From positions 23,017,491 through 23,081,490 of the forward strand of contig NC_088310.1 of NCBI RefSeq assembly GCF_910592395.1: a DNA stretch of 64,000 nucleotides. Reading direction: 5' to 3'. Below are positions 35,090 through 46,739 of this stretch, piece by piece (positions within the stretch are counted from its first letter, which is position 1; every line of letters starts with the position of its first letter). The stretch is from Lineus longissimus. Lineage: Eukaryota > Nemertea > Pilidiophora > Heteronemertea > Lineidae. The position numbers and the translations under genes were made by a program. Below the pieces are notes generated by a model. It did no database searches, had not been told where the DNA came from, and saw nothing but the letters and a program-made list of their open reading frames with translations.

Positions 35090-35153
35090 TGACCTTGACC
35101 GGTAACATCTTTGACCTTGACATTGAACATGGCAGCAGAGTATATGACCTTGA
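35090..35153 (-). promoter_or_regulatory. cluster of three ERR/NR5A-type half sites
   Basis: The exact 9-mer TGACCTTGA, the reverse complement of TCAAGGTCA, occurs at 35090-35098, 35112-35120 and 35145-35153. TCAAGGTCA is the extended half site bound by the ERR and NR5A (FTZ-F1/SF-1) nuclear receptors. Three exact copies in 64 bp on one strand is far above chance. It may be an intronic enhancer, or a decayed short tandem repeat that happens to spell the site. Confidence 0.4.
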
Positions 35154-35271
35154 CCTACATCCTATGATTAGTGACCATGATCTTGATATCTACCATACAC
35201 CTTGTAAGTGAAGTGTTGGTTTCTACTGAAAAGAATTACATCTCGAACTAAACATAATCCTGTCATTGCAG

Positions 35272-35341
35272 GTTTGAATTGGCAGCAGCGTGCCACCGGT
35301 TAGTCATGGCCGAGTTTGAATTAAATTTTATATCTGGATAA
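35272..35341 (+). CDS. possible short terminal exon
   Basis: After TGTCATTGCAG one base plus 22 codons are open (FELAACHRLVMAEFEL at the start) before TAA. The phase matches the candidate first exon at 27806. A donor-like CACCG|GTTAGT lies at about 35298. Length and match are weak evidence, and no family was recognised. Confidence 0.18.
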
Positions 35342-36213
35342 ACCCCCAAGTCTTCTTTTGAAACATTGTTGGTCTGCCCAACATACATGTAAGTAGGCAT
35401 GATGGATATCAAAATCACCAATAAATGGGTGTTACCTGCCTTACATTCAGAAAGGCACGTGAAACTAGGTTTTTAAGTGCAAATCTTTCGATTCACTCAA
35501 GGATTATTTTCGTCGTGTTTCATGAGAAATTAGCCAAGTTTATAGTGTCTGTTGCCAAAGTTACGTAGAAAGTATTCCAAAGTTTACATAGTAATGAAAA
35601 TGTATAAGAGCCGAGTTGTTGTGGAGGCATGTCGATTGACTCCCGATCTGTTGATGTTATGCCCAAGGTATGCATCACGAACATAACCAATAAATAACTA
35701 GGTGCTCGCAACTTTTACCAATGTTTGCTAATAGTTGGTAAGAGTGCGATCATTCTGTTGATATATTAATGGATGGTAATGGTAAAGCCAGTTTCGACTC
35801 AACGTTTCTGGAGAACTCAACTACATGTACATTTATAATGCATTGGTGTTGTAAAATGTACAAATAATTTCGGCAACCTTTGGTGGAATGACCGGTCAAT
35901 GTATACGTAGTTCTGGAAGATGCGTTCAATCTGGGACCAGCTTTATGCAGTTAATTGGCATGTGCCCTCTGTTGACAAATTTTAAAACAACCAGTGAAAA
36001 TATTTACAACTCTTGGTTGAATCTGCTCTGATAGTATCTTCCATAAACTTGAGACTTTATGGTTGTTTTTGGCCATTCATCTGAGCACATGGGAAGAGGT
36101 ACATCACCTGGCATATCGCAAAACATGGATGCTGGCATGTTGGTGGAATGGACATTCCTAGAAGCATTCACATCGTTCTTACTCACGTTGTATATCTCAT
36201 AAAGCGCATACAC

Positions 36214-39200
36214 TGTATGAAGTATCTGTCATGGTTTGAAAATATCGGTTACAAGTTTATTTGACCCCTCCTCAAAACTATACATGTAGTACCATGAGCA
36301 ATTGACCTGGTAGCCTTCCTTATATTCATCTAGGCTGGAGAACGAGTTGGTTAGTGTCGGGATAGTTTAGCTGCATGAGAAAAAAGGGGGTGATGATAAG
36401 AAACACTATAGAAGAACAGAAGGAAGTACTGGTGGTAACTTTTATTATCTTAAATGGATCTAAATTTTGAATTAGAGAACATTTGTAAACCCGAAAGTCT
36501 GCAGCTAGGGTATGAGGGCAGATATTTGGCAGGAGCTGATTCATGAAAAGTAACGATAATGTCAAACTCATCAGAAGAAAGAGAAACAATGTACCCACAG
36601 CGCTTTGAGCGAGTCTGCCCACAGCCAACATGCCTTATGGGCTAGACCACAAAGCAAGATGAATTATGTTGATTTTGTGGTAAAATCTTCATTAATTCTT
36701 AACCAAGTTCTCCAAATCTGCTTGGTTAACAGCCTACTTAGTGTGGTCCTTGACAATAGCGGATTCAACATTTTGATAAACGTGCTCCTATGACAAATGC
36801 CTAATGTCAATAATTGATAGCAGTGCTATGCTGCTACACGATATTTCATTCATACAACCCTGAGTTATTTTCACTGGTAGTGACAACTTTTGAGGTCACA
36901 CTCTTTGACCCTTGATAGAAGTGGTATCGATTGTTGTTACTTGGAATATGTGTCTTGGGAAGACCTAAGGGTACAGTGAGCTCACTGCCATTACACGGAG
37001 ACATCCCCTAGCAAATCTTTTGCACGGAGACATACAAACCAAAAGTAGAATCAGGATGGATGGATGTATTGCTAACGACCCAAGTCTGCTGAGACAAGCA
37101 TCTTGACGAACTCTGAGATGTCAACATCTCAATAAGAAGCCTATACGATATCATACTGCTGTATAACAAAAGTGGTGCTTTTCCCCACCCCATGACCAAA
37201 GAGTTAGCTACAGGTCTGATAGTTATCAAATATAGCCCTTTGCAAAATGTTTTGTCTGTAAACTAACCCAGTATTCTCCCTCACTCCCTCAAAAATAAAT
37301 GCTGTAAACAGAAAGTAGTACAACTTTTCTTTTTATAGTAGCAAATACGAGTTTGCCGAAGCCAAGGCTGATAACACTGTGCCCACACCTATAACTAATC
37401 TGAGAGAAGTTCTCCCCTGGCCCAGAGTTTAACTCCACACTTTCAGGATTACAGCCGCACAGCAGTTCGAGTTGAACCTGGCTTTCCATATCTGACTCCA
37501 GCTCATGGGATTTGATAACTTGTCTGGCGTGGTATTAAAACCATCACCCCCTTTGGTGAGAGTGAGTCAAAGATGTTAGGGGTTGATGAATGGTTGAACT
37601 TTGGACCTGTACTTGTAACAGTTACTGATTTTCAAACGGTTGGCCATCGGTTTACCCTTTTTTCCAGTTTCATCAATAGTTAACTGCCAGAGGAGACCTT
37701 TATTCCAAGGCCGAGAGTAAAGTCCATCAGAATTATCCCTTCAAGTTCACATCAAATCCGTTGTTGGGTGCCAGGTGCCCAAGCCCAGGGCATTATCTGA
37801 ACAAATTTGTCTGCCGTGGTTGCTCCAGCCAGTGATCTTATTAAGGATTCCTAAGACGGGAATAGACACGGTGTCATTATATGGGTCGTCATAAGTCACC
37901 GAAGTCAGGTGTAAGACAATTATACCCTTTTGGTAAAGCTTTAGTGGGTTCTATTTAGGATATCCCACTTTGATCTTATCAAGAAACTAAGCACATGCCA
38001 CACACAAGAATCAGCGCCTTGGATGTTAGTTTTCTCTACGGTTAGCTTGTAAAGCCTGGTGGTAAAAAGGAGAAGTAACATCCACAACATTACCCAAAGG
38101 TGAAGCGAGAATGCTGTAACATCTTCAATAAGTTGGTTGAAGGTAGTCTTTTTGTCGCTAGAAGATGCTTCATTTTCGACAAGTTTGTTTCGCTTTCATT
38201 TGCGTTCTTGATTCTAATTTCTCTAAAGGCCAGCTGGCTTCTTCCTGCAGAACCATTGCAATATTCCCATCCGTTCCAAAGTGGGTCCTGCTAACGGAAC
38301 CTTCAAGCATGAACTGCACAAGCTTTAAGTAAAAAGAATGAAGAATTCGGTTTGCTGCTGAGGCAAAGCTTTACACCAAGGTGTTGAACAATAAAGAAAG
38401 TTGTTCCTCATAATATTCTCCAACTAAGTTGGTAAACTAGCAAACATTTATGTGTTGATGGAGAAAGTAAGAAAAGCCTGACAGGTATGTTCACTAAAAA
38501 CTGCTGCCATAGTAAATGCTTGCTTGTATAACATGTAGAGAAATACGCAAGTTACTATCGAGACTTGGGAAGTATGTTCTCGATTTAGAATACTGATACA
38601 AATAACAAAATGTAGATTCTTTCACAAACTAATTTCAGCATGTTTAGCGCCGAAATGTTTTGACTTCTTTCTAATATTGCTGTAGACTTCATTCCTGGTT
38701 TGATTAGGTTGTCGATACATTGAGTGCCTTCCTCTTCTTGAAATTAAGTCAAAAGACTCGTTGAAGGTTTTTGAGGCCCTGAGAAAGCCTTGGCCCCCTT
38801 GCACACCTCGAGCTACAGCCCTGTTGCCTCTAGATGGCGATGATTGTAGTCGATGGAAAATTATGTTTTACGCTTATGTTTATTTACAATTACATTACCC
38901 TAATTAGATTTCTTTTAAACAGAAGAACATGGCCTTTAAAGATTTGTTAGAAAAGTGTCTTTGAGTTTCCTGTACCAACCAAGTTTTCCATTAAACTTTC
39001 ATCGAGCTCTTCGCCTCTGAGTGTTGTTGGTTTTACTAATTTAGAAGAAGCCAGGTTGAAAATAGCTCCACGTTACCACTGTTTTGATAGAAGACATCTG
39101 GGGGTGAAAAACGTATCTCAAGAATCTACGCACGATACGTAGTAAGTTGTTGTAGTAAGTCGAAGTAGGAGTATAGTAACTAAGATCTTCCTGATACAGA

Positions 39201-39480
39201 TTCTGCTTATGCTTGTTCTTTCTGTTCTTGTACATAAATTCTTATCGGAAGAATTTACTATGTCGTGTTTGACTTGAAATCATAGTATGTTCTTTGACTT
39301 GTATCTTGCTTTATGTTCTTCCATGATAGGCCTACCTGCACTTAAGAAACCTGAAGGATTTTAACCCATAAAGATGAAGGATAAAATTGGAATATTTTGG
39401 AACAGAATATTTTATTTGCCGCCTCTCTTGAAGTGACACATTACTCTTCACAATGTAGATGGCTAAAAACCTTCTTTCTT
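36214..39480. other. no recognised gene
   Basis: Open frames such as 36326-36631 minus (hydrophobic, LFLFLLMSLTLSLLF) and 38100-38294 plus have no splice support or family match. CpG is low to moderate. No tandem repeats were found in this stretch. Confidence 0.35.
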
Positions 39481-39481
39481 T

Positions 39482-39516
39482 GGGGGGAGGTGGGGGGGGG
39501 GGGGGGGGGGGGGGGG
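39482..39516 (+). repeat. poly-G tract with 25 consecutive G
   Basis: Six G, an A, two G and a T lead into an unbroken run of 25 G (39492-39516). Such a tract can form a G-quadruplex on the plus strand. Its exact length in an assembly is unreliable. Confidence 0.9.
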
Positions 39517-42500
39517 AGATTAGGAAGTCTTGTATAGTCGAATTCCATCAATCTTCTTAGCTGATGTGGACTTGCTGTAGTGCATTAACACCATTTCCAA
39601 CTGAAGTTCACTCTGGTAAATTTTCCGTGGAAGTCATCATACACTCAGTCTGAACGCCTGCCACCTCTTAAGTGAAAAACCTGTTTTGTTTACCGATGAT
39701 CGGCAATACCTCCATGCTGTCCAACACACCATAGAACATTGCCACCCAAATTAGGCATATTATTTCTGTAAATGTACCAGAAAAATCAGGATATTTCAGG
39801 TTTCGAGTTTGAATGAAAATACCTTGCTGAACTGTGTCAGTTTTTACTGACTTGCACCCGTGGCTACCTGAATGTGGAAACATTCCTTAACATGCAGAAT
39901 ATAACTGGTGTTCTGATATTTTATTAACATGTATTAAACACTACTTAATCAAAACCACGATCACTATACGCAGAAATCACTTGAAAAAATTCTGTAATAT
40001 ATTCTTCATGTATGATAAAAAAACAAAAAATGTAATTCTTAGCCAGTTTTTCTCCCGACTTCTACTGCCTGTATGTTTATCTGGTATACAAATGCGCGTT
40101 AGGTAAACACCGACACTGAGCCAACTGTTTCCTATCTAAATTTTACGCAGACTACTACTGCCAGCTGTGAGAGCGTGCTACCATCGCCGTTATAGTAAAA
40201 ACTCAAATACCAAAGTGGATCTGATAGAAATCTTTCCCGCCACTTTGTGGTAAAGAAGCTGAGAATGAATCCCAAATGAGCGCAAATGGATTCCTTTTGT
40301 TGAAATTATTGCTGTAGGAAGGGAATAAGTGCGAAGTATTCACACCTGTAGAATTCTTGTGGGCACTTTTCCGTTTTTAAGAACATGTACTACCGTATGT
40401 CAAACACAGCCTTATTGGTCCACTCTATTTGGATGATAATGTACTAACCAATCACCGATCACCAAGGCCTTTATAACCTTATTTCACTTGGTATGTATCA
40501 CCAAACACCTAGGCGTTTATCGCCTTATTTCACTTTATATGAAGTTTTCAACTTTACATCTATTTGGTATTTTTGTTGACATGAAACATGACTATATACC
40601 ATCCAGACAAATAAATCAAAGGCTTAAGTCTAAACATCAACATACACAGAAAGTGCCTTGCAAAATGCTGCAAGCGTAACGATGACCCGATAAATGCCAA
40701 ATTTATTATATTTCATATCTTTTCATCAACCATCCACTCCAGGCAGAAAAGATAACGTGTTGATGATTTTCAGTTGCCATGAAAGGAAAAAAACACTGTT
40801 CATTTACATGATGGAACCAGCATCAATATATCATCGTGTTATCCTCTCAGTGGGCAGTGGTTGGCAATCAGATATCTGATAACTGTTGCTCATCTGTCAA
40901 TCCTGGCGATAACGTCGTTTATTTTGTGCTGCGTCTGTGCGGGTTTCTTCTTCAATCTGTGAAAGTAGAGCAGATGGATGCAGGCGGGCTGGACATGGAG
41001 CGAAGAATCCTGCCCGGCTGATAAGCAGTAAGACTACCTCCCAGTATTCCTCTTTAATTATTTCCAATGTCTTGGACAACATCAGAAATTCTCAGAGACA
41101 AATAGGCCTACACCTTCTTCCTTCTAATTGCTGAATGATATTATCCACCACAATAAATGTACTTGAGGTTATTATTCAAGAGAATTGGTTCGCCATTGTA
41201 CCAGCAGTGACCTCAAGCTACTCCTGTATATAGCAGTATCTTTCACACAACCATGTATATTTCTTCAGGCTTTAGTATAGACATCTATTTGAAATGTGAG
41301 GAACCATTTTATGTGCATGATGTCACTTGCAGCATCACCTTCTCAAAGCTCTTTTGTTTGTGTGGTGACTTTACCTATATACAACACAAAATTCCGGACA
41401 CCTGTTGTACATTTAAAGGGGAACTATAGGGAGGAGCTAGGGTGTCATATTTGCGGGTGGCTAATATGCAAAGTTAGAGAGTATATACACGTATACATGG
41501 TCATGTATGATTCAGCGGTTAATATATTCTTACACAAGAGCACGAATAGTTCAGATGTAATGTAAAATAGGAGAGAGCCCTATTGGCAACTTTGTGTAAC
41601 TTAATCTGACCTACATTGGTATGGCCTATTGTCTCTCTTCAAGATATTGATCATTTTAAAATGCAATAAGTCAACGATTTCTCGATCAAGTGTCTCTCTC
41701 TATTGATAAATGAACAATCATGGCAATGTTTGTTTAGAACAGCTGTATTTCACTAAAGGGGAAATAGGTAAATTGTCTGGTATGTGCACATCACGACTAA
41801 TGGGATATATTCAAAAATGCAGGCAGTATAAGACTAGTCTCTATGGTTACACAGTGCATTGTTCTGTTCCATATATGAGGTGACTTCTTCCTTATATGAT
41901 GCACTGAAACCATCTTTGCTGGTTCCCCTTTGACTGTTTTATCTACTTCAATATAGCTGCGAGTGGAAAATTCCCTTGAAAACAGCTGTCAACTGAGCTA
42001 CCAGATTGTAGATGTCAATAAGGTTTTATCTCAAAAAATGTCACTTACACAGAAAGGGAGGTATTCAGTAGCTGTCTATACCCGCCACTGATATGTTCCT
42101 GAGCCCGAATTTGTTTAAATGAAGTGCATAGGGTTTTCTGCATGAGAACAACATCTCTTTAAGTTGAACTGCCCTCTGCAACACAGAAGAAAGAACAGTA
42201 GACTGGGTAATGTTCTCGTCTTGCCATTTTGGGCAAGATTCTTACTCTTATCCATTGATATCCATACACTTCACAGACAAGCTGTTACCCTTTGCCATCA
42301 GAAAGAAATACCCGAAATCCTCCACGAAGTTGTCAGATGATGCTACTGTTTTTCCTTACCAGCATTCCAACCTGGTGCCAAATTGAACCCTTTATACTCT
42401 AATAGGGTTAATACTGATGCCTTATCAGGCCAACAACAAGAACAACCTCGCCATCAGTCATTCATCAAACTAACCCGAAGCAAGAAACAATCATCATGAT

Positions 42501-42923
42501 CCACTCTTTCTCGAGGTCAGATGTACTCTAGGCCATCAACGAGCAATGACACAAGTTCCTTACTGCCATCACAACCTCAAGCATTTCCAAGAAATTTACT
42601 CGACCTTGAGCGATATTGGTTTTGCATTAGAGTTGCAAATTCTACGTGAAATAAATCCGGGTGAAACTTTTTCTTTTCTTTTCTTGCTTGTAAAAAGACA
42701 TTGTCTGATATTTGCTCAAAGTCAAGTTGCCTCATTGAAGTTTTGACATTTGGATTTGAGCTAAACCGTTACACAGACCAACGAATGATATACAGCAAGC
42801 CAAACCAAATGATAAGGCAAGCAATTGAGATTCCTCACGCAAACTGACCCTGAAAATATCCAGTTGATGTAATGACCAAATCAACTGGACCATTATTGAT
42901 TCTGAAACAGAGTAACATTGCCG
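39517..42923. other. no recognised gene
   Basis: I see only short frames. The longest (41296-41565 plus, 89 codons) contains AAAGGGGAACTATAGGGAGGAG-like sequence typical of interspersed repeats and is not convincing. An overlap of opposite frames at 40836-41134 reflects base composition. No promoter or exon can be supported. Confidence 0.35.
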
Positions 42924-43200
42924 TTGCCACGATATCACCATTGCTCTCTGCAAGGAGCTTCACATACTACCACCACCGCTGACTAGATCCTTCTACAACT
43001 TCTCCCGGTTGACACTGCCACCTGATAATCATGTACAACCACCTGCTATTGCCACGATATCACCACTGATACCATTACACACTACCACCCTTTCTGACTG
43101 GATCTCTTCTACCAACAGTACATACTACCGCCTGAAAATCATGTGCTACCATCGGCTTTTGCCACCATATAACCAATGATGCCTGCTGCTATTCGCTGCT
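42924..43200. repeat. diverged tandem repeat, period 110-125 bp
   Basis: TTGCCACGATATCACCA begins at 42924 and 43049, with a weaker form at 43159. Between them CACACTACCACC, TGACTGGATC..TTCTAC and CCTGAAAATCATGT recur in the same order. There are about two and a half copies, moderately diverged. Confidence 0.65.
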
Positions 43201-43739
43201 ATCATAGTACTTTAATACCTTGTACTCTGATAAGCTATCAGATATTTTGACCAGTCTAGCAGTTATCATTACCAGATCGAACTAGAGTCAATTGCGAGTC
43301 TTTTATATTCCAGGAAATTTGTCTCAAAAAACTATTGAATCGTTACTGATATCCTGAGCCAATACTAGCAACCAACGTTAGCGTGTCGACGTCAAAACAA
43401 TGCATATCTGCATGTTTTTTCTGATTCGCTTGCCAAGAAACCGGGTGCTTTAGATCCTGAATATTGGGAAAAATTGATTTTCCAAAGTAAAAGCAATGAA
43501 GCTTGATAGAAATTCCACGTAAAATCATAGAAAGGTTCTTGGAATCACGCTACTCTTAGCAGGTCCCTGGGAAGGTGACATTGTTTGATCGCTCCGCGGC
43601 AATCTGCGATGAAAACCGGCCTGGTTACGTTGTCAAGTTTGGTTTGAGATTATATTCTTCATTATGGGTTGATCGAGTCCAGACATATTGATGAATTTCC
43701 TCGGATATGCAAGCAAAGGTGTGTACTTTTCTACTCTTG

Positions 43740-43783
43740 CCCTTGATCGATGTGATCTCTATTTGTAGAGCATCGATCAAGGG
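43740..43783. repeat. hairpin with perfect 13-bp stem
   Basis: CCCTTGATCGATG (43740-43752) pairs exactly with CATCGATCAAGGG (43771-43783). Inside, CTCTA and TAGAG form a second stem around TTTG, with a four-base bulge on one side. The whole structure is 44 nt. It is too short for a canonical microRNA precursor but is unusually regular. Confidence 0.6.
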
Positions 43784-44599
43784 AAGCCATTCACTTTACT
43801 TGGTCCGTTCTTATTTGATCCAACAATGGTTCTTTAAGGGCATGGCACATGAAGAATTTCACTGTTGACCTGGTCAGCTCTTTTTTGGCGAACGTGAGTG
43901 GCAAGGAAGACGAAGTACTTTGTGTTTATCAGACGATGATTTAAGATTTGGTTCATTGCGGTCGAAGCAACATGGTTCTCTCCAGATAACTGGCAGTGGG
44001 CCCTAAATGAATTGTTTCTTTGACCAAGTGATCTACAAATATATAGTCAGCAATCGGCCAAACCTCAGAAGCACATCAGAACAGGACCAACATTAGATTT
44101 TCAATACATTTTGCTGACAATCTGGTTTGGGTTGAATCTTTTCAAATAGATCCACCCCTTAAGGGTTAAGAGATGAGCTAGCATGCACATGTCTTCCACA
44201 GACACCCAGACATATTGATTGAACCCATTGACTCTATCGCTCGCAACTGATTGGAATTCTTTCCATAACCTTTGCTTGATTTGTCTGGGGACGTCGTTTA
44301 TCAGATTGTGCATTGCTCCTCCATATGAACATATATTGAAACGAAACAAGTGTGACAGGAGTAGGCAAAGCATTCTGATTGCGCTGCCCTGGGTCGCCAA
44401 CTAATATGTTCAGCTCGGGTGAGTTGATTATCTTGACTGGTTTAGGTTGCCTTGGGATTTGTGCTATTCCTTTCATTTGATTAGTAAAAGGACATTACTT
44501 CCACTGCTGCCAAAAATACCCTCTACTTGACAGAATGGTTTGGCAATTGAAGATGGCTAGATTTAGGCAAATCAGCCTCAAGCCCAAATCTAAGAATCT

Positions 44600-45420
44600 G
44601 ACTGAGAGAAAGTAATAAATGTCATGATACAGGAAATGTATCAAGCCTTGTCCCAAAGTTGATGATATTAGCATCGCACTTCAGGTTGAGATTTAGGAAT
44701 CGTCTTAAAATGATACAGTTTGGCCTATGGCAAGATTCTATAGCATCTCTTAAAACCTTGGGTGTCTGTATATTGCAACATGATGCATTAATGGCCGAAA
44801 TTTTAGCACCACCTACAGAACTTTGTAATCCGCAAGGTATACAGAATGAGTGCCAACTTCGAAACTTCGGAAATTGGTACATTTCCAAAGGCAAGCCTAT
44901 TGGAAAAGAAACCATTAAAGCATCCAATATTTAAGGCTCCACGAGGATATCATTTACTGCAGTGATGTTCAATGGCTTATCAGTTCCCTGCTCCACTCCG
45001 TGCATCCAGGAAACGGCATGATTGCTTGCACAACAACATCAATCGCGGACATGATCAACCATAAAAATGATGCAAACACAGCAGTAATTGCTCCAATTTT
45101 TATCGGAGACCATCAGCAAATAAATTCATTAATTGATATTGCTGGGGCATCAACCATTATTGGTGTTGCAAAAATATCATGTAGTTTGGGTGGTAATATC
45201 ATCAATTAGATAATCTAATGGATAAGGATTGAATGTTTTTAAGGCATTGTATGGTGTTTGCAGTGCATTGTTTGCAAGTGTGTAACAATTTCCTTACAAC
45301 AAATGAGATCAAAACACATCTTCGTGACAAGTTGCATACGGTTTCACCATCAAAGTAAATTTGGTGCCACCCAAGAGTATGAAACAGAGGGGTTGGGTTT
45401 GTAGCTTGTCATACACGTTC
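44600..45420. other. overlapping opposite open frames, coding status unclear
   Basis: At 44622-44934 both strands are open (101 codons minus, 91 plus), and at 45000-45209 a plus-strand frame of 69 codons is open. Over the latter the minus strand, apart from one stop, reads like a membrane helix (IGAITAVFASFLWLIMSAI). Neither strand can be chosen and no family is recognised. Weak periodicity is the only hint of coding. Confidence 0.2.
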
Positions 45421-45427
45421 ATTGAAT

Positions 45428-45447
45428 TGACCTTTGACCTTTGACCT
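45428..45447 (-). promoter_or_regulatory. three DR1-spaced nuclear-receptor half sites
   Basis: TGACCT occurs three times with single T spacers (45428, 45435, 45442). On the minus strand this is AGGTCA-A-AGGTCA-A-AGGTCA, a double perfect DR1, the preferred site of RXR, HNF4 and PPAR-type receptors. It lies directly before a tRNA-like SINE head, so it could instead be a short repeat at the insertion point. Confidence 0.45.
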
Positions 45448-45448
45448 A

Positions 45449-45620
45449 GGTGGCCACAGTGGCAAAGTGGTTAGAGTTTCGGACTCCTGGCCGAGAGGTT
45501 GTGATTCAAATCTCGTCCGAGGAACATAATTCTTTCCTGTGAGAGTTCGAAGATTAAATGAGCACGAAGTTACTGCTACCTAACTTCCCCCTGCAGCTTT
45601 AAGTCATTATGACATTTGTC
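45449..45620 (+). mobile_element. tRNA-derived SINE
   Basis: Positions 45458-45522 have tRNA-like layout: an A-box-like GTGGCAAAGTGGTTAGAG and, about 40 bp later, a B-box-like GTGATTCAAATCTCG. The head starts GGTGGCCACAGTGGC, a form common in marine invertebrate SINEs. Bases to about 45600 (GAGCACGAAGTTACTGCTACC) look like SINE body and share wording with the fragment near 60110. No A-tail is visible. It is not a functional tRNA because the acceptor stem does not pair. Confidence 0.6.
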
Positions 45621-46311
45621 ACCGTTGTAACACTAACAGATGCAAAAGAAAGGGCAAGAGGGGTGCTAACTCCAAACCCTCATTTCCTAATGATCATTAA
45701 TGAGCACAGAATTGTCATAAGCCTGTCCCTTTTTATTTTTAACACCTGGTATTGAGGAGCACTGCCCTATCTACAGGAATTCTTTGGGAGTGTTTCGGTA
45801 ATGACAGATGAGGTGGTCGATTTTCTATCTCATCTTGTGGGTTGCGCACAATATACTCAGTGTCATCCCAGGGTCATCTTGTCCTTCTATTACCCAATGA
45901 TAAAAGGCAAGTTAGGTCACATTAGTTGGAGGCACGGGCAGCTGGACGAGACACTGTAGCCATTGGAGCATGAAAGGAAGAGACAGTTATCTTCTAAAGA
46001 AGATAGTTTTGTGATGGATGATGCTTGACAGGACTTTATCATCAGTCAGCGAAACATCTTAATGCCTCTTGCGAGTCCTTTGCCTGCAACAAAGCTTTAA
46101 AGATTTGAGCTAGTGAGGTGGTAAGTTGGATATCTGTTGCTGACAATCTTTCCTGGTTTGCGACTAATTTTGACCAGTCCGTGAGTTGTAGAGAACATGA
46201 TGAATGTCATTGGTTTGGTGATGAAATCAACAGTGCCTACGCCACTGTTTGTTATGCTAACATTTACAGCTTATTCATGAAATTGGTGTCGTGGATCCTA
46301 CATGTAATGAG

Positions 46312-46739
46312 CATGAGTGTTCTCCTAAGATTGGTGCATGTAAAAGGTAAAGCATGAGTATTCTCCTTCGATAGGTGCCTGGGACTATAGTAAAGCATGA
46401 GAGTTCTCCTTGGATTGGTGCCTGGGACTATAGTAAAGCATGAGAGTTCTCCTTGGATTGGTGCCTCGGACTATAGTAAAGCATGAGAGTTCTCCTTGGA
46501 TTGGTGCCTGGGACTATAGTAAAGCATGAGAGTTCTCCTCGGATTGGTGCCTGGGACTATAGTAAAGCATGTGAGTTCTCCTTGGATTGGTGCCTGGGAC
46601 TATAGTAAAGCATGAGAGTTCTCCTTGGATTGGTGCCTGGGACTATAGTAAAGCATGAGTGTTCTCCTTGGATTGGTGATTGGGATTAAGGTAAAGCATG
46701 AGCTTATTCTGTGCCTACTCTTTCGATTGGTGCCTTACA
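46312..46739. repeat. 43-bp minisatellite, ten copies
   Basis: The unit runs CATGAGAGTTCTCCTTGGAT then TGGTGCCTGGGACTATAGTAAAG. Copies start at 46312, 46353, 46396, 46439, 46482, 46525, 46568, 46611, 46654 and 46697. The central copies are nearly identical and exactly 43 bp apart; the first (41 bp) and last two are diverged, the usual pattern of an array growing from its middle. No frame stays open through it, so it is not protein repeat sequence. Confidence 0.95.

Noticed and set aside
44622-45209. Membrane-protein exon
   Set aside because: A hydrophobic reading appears on the minus strand at 45000-45209, but a stop interrupts it and the plus strand is equally open.
45449-45522. Functional tRNA gene
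   Set aside because: A and B boxes are present but acceptor and anticodon stems do not pair, and SINE-body sequence follows. The same reasoning applies to 22533, 53865-53935 and 60040.
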